DNA from: JACCZX01 sp038216465
Lineage (GTDB): Bacteria; Pseudomonadota; Gammaproteobacteria; Burkholderiales; Burkholderiaceae_F
Length of the DNA: 37,418 nt
Direction: 5' to 3'
Assembly: GCA_038216465.1 (NCBI GenBank)
Contig: JBBQQC010000027.1
Span: forward strand, 1 to 37,418
The notes beneath the pieces were generated by a model. It was not told where the DNA came from and made no database searches. It worked only from the letters and a program-made list of their open reading frames with translations. How positions within the stretch are numbered: position 1 is the stretch's first letter; every line of letters begins with the position of its first letter. Position numbers and translations under genes: made by a program. Shown here piece by piece: positions 34,007 through 37,418 of this stretch.

Positions 34007-34609
34007 TTAATCAGCCAGTTGGGCGACGGCGTCGCGCGCGCGCTGCAGGAAGCCGTCCTTGTCTTCGCCGGCGTCCAGCCGCAACGCGCCGCCGAAGCGC
34101 ACCGTGCAGATGATCGGCACTGGTAATAAGGCTCCCTTCGGCATGCTCCGGTGCAGGTTCTCGATATAGACGGGAATCAATTCCACGGCTGGAAACGCGC
34201 TGGCAAGGTGATACAGACCCGACTTGAATTCACCCGGCAAAGACTTCGCGGAGCGGGTGCCTTCGGGAAACATGATCAGCGAAAAACCGTGCTCGAGCGC
34301 GTCGCGCAATGGGTCGAGCGGATCGGCGTCGGGATCGGCCCGGCTGCGATCGATCATCACGACGTTCAGCTCTTCCTTCGCGATTGCGCTGCGAATGCCG
34401 GGCTTGTCCCAATAGTCTCTCGCGGCCACCGGACGCGTGTTCGCGCGCAACGCACTGGGCAGCGCGGCCCACAGCACGATCGTGTCCATGTGACTGGTGT
34501 GATTGGCGAAGTAGACGCGCTGCGCCGCCGTGGGTGCCGAGCCGACCCAGCGCGGATAGGCTCCCACCAGGAGTCGTACCAGCCAAACAATCGGAGGAAG
34601 AAATTTCAC
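34007..34609 (-). CDS. 1-acyl-glycerol-3-phosphate acyltransferase family (PlsC-like)
   Basis: PlsC-family acyltransferase, 200 residues. The catalytic HX4D motif is NHTSHMD, and the glycerophosphate-binding motif is FPEGTR. An N-terminal hydrophobic segment (MKFLPPIVWLVRLLVGAYP) probably lies in the inner membrane interface. It likely transfers an acyl group to lysophosphatidate. GTG 34609 is the start because a stop codon lies two codons upstream. It is directly coupled to the downstream CdsA-like gene, which uses phosphatidate. The lipoprotein gene upstream ends 48 nt away on the same strand and may share the transcript. Confidence 0.9.
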   Translation of the reverse strand: MKFLPPIVWLVRLLVGAYPRWVGSAPTAAQRVYFANHTSHMDTIVLWAALPSALRANTRPVAARDYWDKPGIRSAIAKEELNVVMIDRSRADPDADPLDPLRDALEHGFSLIMFPEGTRSAKSLPGEFKSGLYHLASAFPAVELIPVYIENLHRSMPKGALLPVPIICTVRFGGALRLDAGEDKDGFLQRARDAVAQLAD

Positions 34610-34657
34610 GCGTCAATCGGCAGGCCGGGGGCGGCAGCAGCCTCGGGCCGGCACGAT

Positions 34658-35119
34658 CTATTTGCCCGCGAATTGCCGACCCAGCACAGCTTCGAGTGCT
34701 TTCAGAACTTTCTCATCCTCACCCAAGTACAGGATGAGAAGCTTGTCTTGCTTAAAAAAGTGCGGAGAGCCAATCCAGCGAATCTTGCTGGTTCCCACCG
34801 TATCGCCATCGGGTGAAACGCGCGCGGCCTGCGCCTCGACCTGCGCGGCGTCCACGTACTGAAAAACTTGTACGTCTTGGTCGCCGATTTTGATCATTTT
34901 TCCCTTGAGCGAAAGGAATGGTTGCTCGACTTCCTCGCCCCGCTCGGCGCGCAGCCCCGCACTGCGCAATTCCTTTATCAGACCTGCGTAGTCCGCTGCC
35001 CGGCCAGTGGGCAGTTCTGCCTGTTTCGAAGGAGGAGATGCCGGCAATTTTTCATCGCACCCACCGGTAGCCGCGGCAACCAAGCAAAGCAAGCTGGCCA
35101 AAGTAAAAAGTTTTGTCAC
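34658..35119 (-). CDS. Putative lipoprotein of unknown function
   Basis: A 153-residue protein from GTG 35119. It starts TKLFTLASLLCLVAAATGGC, a hydrophobic signal with a possible but non-canonical lipobox (TGGC), so lipid anchoring is probable but not sure. The mature part (DYAGLIKELRSAGLRAERGE, then SLKGKMIKIGDQDVQVFQYV) is soluble, mixed alpha/beta, and looks like a conserved family without a name known to me. The frame is open to ATG 35176, but that would add a polar extension before the signal. It lies upstream of the PlsC/CdsA genes and after a large hairpin. Confidence 0.65.
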   Translation of the reverse strand: MTKLFTLASLLCLVAAATGGCDEKLPASPPSKQAELPTGRAADYAGLIKELRSAGLRAERGEEVEQPFLSLKGKMIKIGDQDVQVFQYVDAAQVEAQAARVSPDGDTVGTSKIRWIGSPHFFKQDKLLILYLGEDEKVLKALEAVLGRQFAGK

Positions 35120-35167
35120 GGGCTCCAACGCATCAAGCGTGTGCGCGGAGCCAGTGCGTGGCACCCG

Positions 35168-35213
35168 CGTTTGCACAAAGGGCGAGGCATCGGCCTCGCC
35201 CTTTGTGCAAACG
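35168..35213. repeat. 21-bp perfect inverted repeat (strong hairpin)
   Basis: Arms 35168-35188 and 35193-35213 are perfectly complementary around the 4-nt loop ATCG; the core is CAAAGGGCGAGGC/GCCTCGCCCTTTG. It lies 34 nt past the stop of the minus-strand metzincin-like gene and before the lipoprotein start, so it is probably the terminator of the former. There is no good U-run on either side, which leaves an mRNA-stabilising or bidirectional role open. Confidence 0.6.
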
Positions 35214-35246
35214 ATAACCTTACAGTCAGATAAAAACTAGACCCGG

Positions 35247-36086
35247 CTAGCGGTCATACCGGTGATCGCAGCTCGGGCAGTTCGCCGCCGCCTCGATTGT
35301 CCAGTAGACATGCGTGATGGTCTTCGAGCCGTCGCCGTTCAACCTTTCGTAATGTGAGCTGCGGCCATTGGCGGACTGGCGGATGCGATGACCCCAGCTG
35401 ATTGGGTCGTCGGTTACATCGGACGTGGTCGCGGCCAAAGCAGCCATCGCAGCCACCGTGGTCGTGCTGTCGAGGTGCTGATAGATGATATTCAGTTCGT
35501 CGAAGTCGTGCTGGTTCGGTTTGGTGCTCAGTATGCTACCGGCGTTCGCGCCCGTGTTCGAAAAGTAGTCCATACAACTATTTTGCGAGCTGCCGTCTGT
35601 GGACTGATGGTCGAGTCCGAAGGTGTGAGCGACCTCCTGACACATGACGTGCTCCCTCTCGTTAGGGTTGTTGTACGTGGCCGTGTCGAAGTACGTATCG
35701 TTCATCTTGGCGGAGCCCTGCGTGATGTGGGTGCCGCCGGTGATGTTGATCGAAGCCAGCCCGAGCCAGCCGTTATTACCGTATCTGCTGTTGCAGACTT
35801 GAGTGGTCCCGGCGACCATCGAGCAGCGCTTGCGGGCCTGGCCGGTAACGATCGCAGTCAAGACCGCGCTGTTCCCGGAATTCCAGTCGCTCGACGTTTG
35901 CGCAAGATGCCCCCTCCAATCGGCGGATGTCAGGTTGTCACCTAACTTCAATGTGAATTGAGGAGTCGTCCGCGCCCAGTGGTAACCGCCCCATGAATGA
36001 GTCGCGAACGAGGTGGCGGACACCGCGAGGAATGTCAGTGCGACTGCACACAGTGCTGCCAATCGAATACGGAGGTAGCTAAGCAT
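35247..36086 (-). CDS. Secreted metzincin-like (matrixin-type) protein with QExxH zinc motif
   Basis: A 279-residue exported protein with a Sec signal peptide (MLSYLRIRLAALCAVALTFL, cleavage near residue 28). The active-site segment is HVMCQEVAHTFGLDHQ: Glu151, His154 and His160 fit HExxHxxGxxH, but the first ligand is Gln150 instead of His. A Met-turn candidate is Met172 (SCMDYF), and the PNQHDFDELNIIY segment resembles matrixin C-terminal helices. I recall secreted bacterial proteins with a similar MCQE motif, so the Gln may be a family trait; this is uncertain. Upstream His145 could substitute as a zinc ligand. ATG 36086 has AAGGA upstream. GC content appears lower than the surroundings. 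Confidence 0.8.
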   Translation of the reverse strand: MLSYLRIRLAALCAVALTFLAVSATSFATHSWGGYHWARTTPQFTLKLGDNLTSADWRGHLAQTSSDWNSGNSAVLTAIVTGQARKRCSMVAGTTQVCNSRYGNNGWLGLASINITGGTHITQGSAKMNDTYFDTATYNNPNEREHVMCQEVAHTFGLDHQSTDGSSQNSCMDYFSNTGANAGSILSTKPNQHDFDELNIIYQHLDSTTTVAAMAALAATTSDVTDDPISWGHRIRQSANGRSSHYERLNGDGSKTITHVYWTIEAAANCPSCDHRYDR

Positions 36087-36481
36087 CAGGGGTTCCTTGG
36101 TGTAGTCGTAGGGTTCGCTCGGCAGCTGCGTGCAGCAAGCACCAACACCTGAAAATTCACGCCGAGTCTCGAGGTGGCCAAGACCGTATCAGCGAGTCCG
36201 CCGAATTGAAATCAACTGAATAGGTGAGTCTGGGTAGGCCTTAGGCCGAGGAAAGTCTTCTGCTGGGGATTGACAGCGGCTTGCGCTACCGCTAGCCGCT
36301 AGAAGTGCTGACGTCCAAGCAAGGAGTCTGGCAAGCGATGGCGGGCTGCAGGTGTATGCGGGAGACCATGTTGACGATAGATGCAAGTCAGTTTTAGTCT
36401 GTCGCGCGGGCCGGCTTGCTGAATATCTGCTACAGCCGGCGCGTTCGACCAAACTTCAAACACAGCCAGGGAGGAATCATC
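36087..36481. other. 395-nt intergenic region between divergent genes
   Basis: Must hold promoters for the minus-strand metzincin-like gene and the plus-strand GYD gene. TTGACA at 36270-36275 is 17 nt from TAGCCG (weak -10) and overlaps a 7-bp hairpin (36275-36281 with 36294-36300). TTGACG at 36371 with TAGTCT 18 nt later is another weak candidate for GYD. Open frames here have no recognisable protein and poor codon use. No RNA gene seen. Confidence 0.5.
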
Positions 36482-36775
36482 ATGGCGACTTACATTGTCC
36501 TCACGAGTTTTACGGATCAAGGCGTTCGCAGCATCAAGGACACCGCGAAACGATCCGATGCGGTAAAGGATATGGCGAAGAAATTTGGAATTACGGTAAA
36601 AGAGTTTTTTTGGACACTTGGCAGCTACGACGTGGTTGCCATCTTCGAGGCACCCGATGATGCGTCGATGACGGCGCTCGGCATGGCGATCGGCTCCGGC
36701 GGTAACGTTCGTACGCAGACGATGCGTGCATTCTCCAGAGAAGAAATAGCTGGAGTTCTCGCGAAGCTCACGTAG
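36482..36775 (+). CDS. GYD domain-containing protein
   Basis: A 97-residue cytosolic protein of the GYD family, small ferredoxin-like proteins of unknown biochemical role. The family pattern is visible in MATYIVLTSFTDQGVRSIKD and LGSYDVVAIFEAPDD, where the GYD triplet itself reads SYD; RTQTMRAFS follows near the C-terminus. ATG 36482 has GGGAGGA at good spacing, and the N-terminus matches relatives; the open frame further upstream is not used. It stands alone, 62 nt before the DUF4440-like gene on the same strand. Confidence 0.88.
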   Translation: MATYIVLTSFTDQGVRSIKDTAKRSDAVKDMAKKFGITVKEFFWTLGSYDVVAIFEAPDDASMTALGMAIGSGGNVRTQTMRAFSREEIAGVLAKLT

Positions 36776-36837
36776 CGTTCGAGAATTCGGCGAGCAGCCT
36801 TGATTATCAAATTTTCAAATCCGCGTAAGGCTCTGAC

Positions 36838-37296
36838 ATGAATCGTCGCCTGCTGTGGCTGTCTGTCGTCCTTGGTGCACTCAATGGGTGTGCGTTTGCT
36901 GGGCGCTCGACCGACTCCGCACAGGCCAAGGAGCAGGTAACCGCGACGGAACGGGCGTTTGCAAAGACGATGGCAGATCGCGATCACGCGGCGTTCGCGA
37001 CCTTCGTCGCAGAAGAGGCGGTTTTTGTCAGCGGCGGCAAGCCGGTGCGCGGCAAGACGGCAATCACGGCGGACTGGAAAAAGTTTTACGTCTCTGCGCG
37101 CGCGCCGTTTTCTTGGCAGCCGGATCTGGTGGAAGTTCTTCCATCCGGCACGCTCGCTTATTCAACCGGTCCGGTGTCCAGCGCGGACGGAAAAGTCGTC
37201 GCGAGATTCAACTCGATCTGGCGCCTAGAGGCGCCGGGAGTATGGCGAGTCGTGTTCGATAGCGGCTCGGACGTTTGCAACTGCCCGAACCCGTAG
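36838..37296 (+). CDS. DUF4440/SnoaL-like putative lipoprotein
   Basis: A 152-residue protein with a lipoprotein-type signal (MNRRLLWLSVVLGALNGC, candidate Cys18), then a cystatin-like NTF2-fold domain of the DUF4440 type. The pattern is ATERAFAKTMADRDHAAFAT, FVAEEAVFVSGGKPVRGK and WRLEAPGVWRVVFDSG, which in relatives forms an open pocket that may bind a small molecule or have weak hydrolase or isomerase activity. The C-terminus is CNCPNP. ATG 36838 lacks a strong Shine-Dalgarno sequence. It converges on tldD with 8 nt between the stops. Confidence 0.8.
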   Translation: MNRRLLWLSVVLGALNGCAFAGRSTDSAQAKEQVTATERAFAKTMADRDHAAFATFVAEEAVFVSGGKPVRGKTAITADWKKFYVSARAPFSWQPDLVEVLPSGTLAYSTGPVSSADGKVVARFNSIWRLEAPGVWRVVFDSGSDVCNCPNP

Positions 37297-37304
37297 CCAC
37301 CGCG

Positions 37305-37418
37305 CTAGGCGGTGCCGCCGATCGTCAGCCCTTCGATGCGCAGCGTCGGTTGACCGACGCCGACCGGCACGCTTTGCCCGTCCTTGCCGCACGTGCCGAT
37401 GCCCGGGTCGAGGCTCAT
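37305..37418 (-). CDS. tldD: Metalloprotease subunit TldD, C-terminal end (rest outside window)
   Basis: The minus strand encodes the last 37 residues of TldD, recognisable from LDPGIGTCGKDGQSVPVGVG and the end LRIEGLTIGGTA, the typical conserved TldD C-terminus. TldD pairs with TldE (PmbA) to form a zinc protease that cleaves small peptides, for example in microcin maturation. The frame continues beyond the window edge, so nothing can be said about its zinc site or upstream neighbours. Confidence 0.92.
   Translation of the reverse strand: MSLDPGIGTCGKDGQSVPVGVGQPTLRIEGLTIGGTA

Noticed and set aside
36189..36452. 87-codon minus-strand frame upstream of the GYD gene
   Set aside because: No ribosome site, Ser/Arg/Pro-rich composition and no family resemblance; probably non-coding.
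37298..37314. CACCGC/GCGGTG hairpin over the two convergent stops
   Set aside because: Only 6 bp, overlaps the tldD stop codon and has no U-tract.
1..37418. CRISPR array, tRNA, rRNA, insertion sequence or integrase
   Set aside because: No regularly spaced repeats, no cloverleaf or rRNA sequence, and no transposase or recombinase motifs were seen.

Overview
The window reads as a chromosomal segment of a GC-rich betaproteobacterium, most likely Burkholderiales or a close relative. The evidence is protein-level resemblance and gene pairs: ispA-dxs, divergent yajQ/murB, recG-oxyR-dps, glcDEF, a cobalamin adenosyltransferase beside a D-lactate dehydrogenase, and an aroG/tldD neighbourhood. This assignment is inference. 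I found no rRNA, tRNA, CRISPR array, insertion sequence or phage gene.

Layout. 1-2494: end of ispA, then dxs (isoprenoid precursors). 2515-5740: a class I glutamine amidotransferase, an unnamed conserved protein, yajQ, murB and ridA. 5742-9341: recG overlapping oxyR, then dps (DNA repair and peroxide defence). 9334-13186 (minus): glcDEF, glycolate oxidase. 13304-25391: a signalling block. It holds a nucleotide-cyclase/ATPase/TPR protein, a mandelate-racemase-type enolase (minus), a CpdA-like cyclic-nucleotide phosphodiesterase translationally coupled to a second cyclase/ATPase/TPR protein, a secreted protein (minus), and a SulP transporter carrying STAS and cyclic-nucleotide-binding domains. 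25409-30174: D-lactate dehydrogenase (minus), PduO-type adenosyltransferase, M3 peptidase, SDR oxidoreductase. 30184-31444 (minus): an SPFH protein, a tiny two-helix membrane protein and a ribbon-helix-helix protein, with a 24-nt palindrome just upstream. 31517-31672: a YciI-like remnant. 31687-32944 (minus): aroG with a Phe/Tyr leader peptide and attenuator. 33047-35119 (minus): CdsA-like and PlsC-like lipid enzymes and a lipoprotein. 35247-36086 (minus): secreted metzincin-like protein. 36482-37296: GYD protein and DUF4440-like lipoprotein. 37305-37418 (minus): end of tldD.

Two points stand out. First, aroG (DAHP synthase) is preceded by a 27-residue leader peptide containing FYFYFYGFF, followed by a strong intrinsic terminator and a plausible antiterminator arm; this is a ribosome-mediated attenuator sensing Phe and Tyr supply. 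Second, 13.3-25.4 kb gathers proteins that could make (two cyclase domains), degrade (CpdA-like) and sense (SulP-STAS-cNMP) a cyclic nucleotide, with one phosphodiesterase/cyclase pair coupled through TGATG. A smaller third point is the SPFH/2TM/RHH operon, which looks self-regulated.

Several enzymes depart from their family active sites: an SDR with Asn in place of the catalytic Lys, a metzincin-like protein with QExxH instead of HExxH, and a cyclase with Gln at the purine-selecting Lys position.
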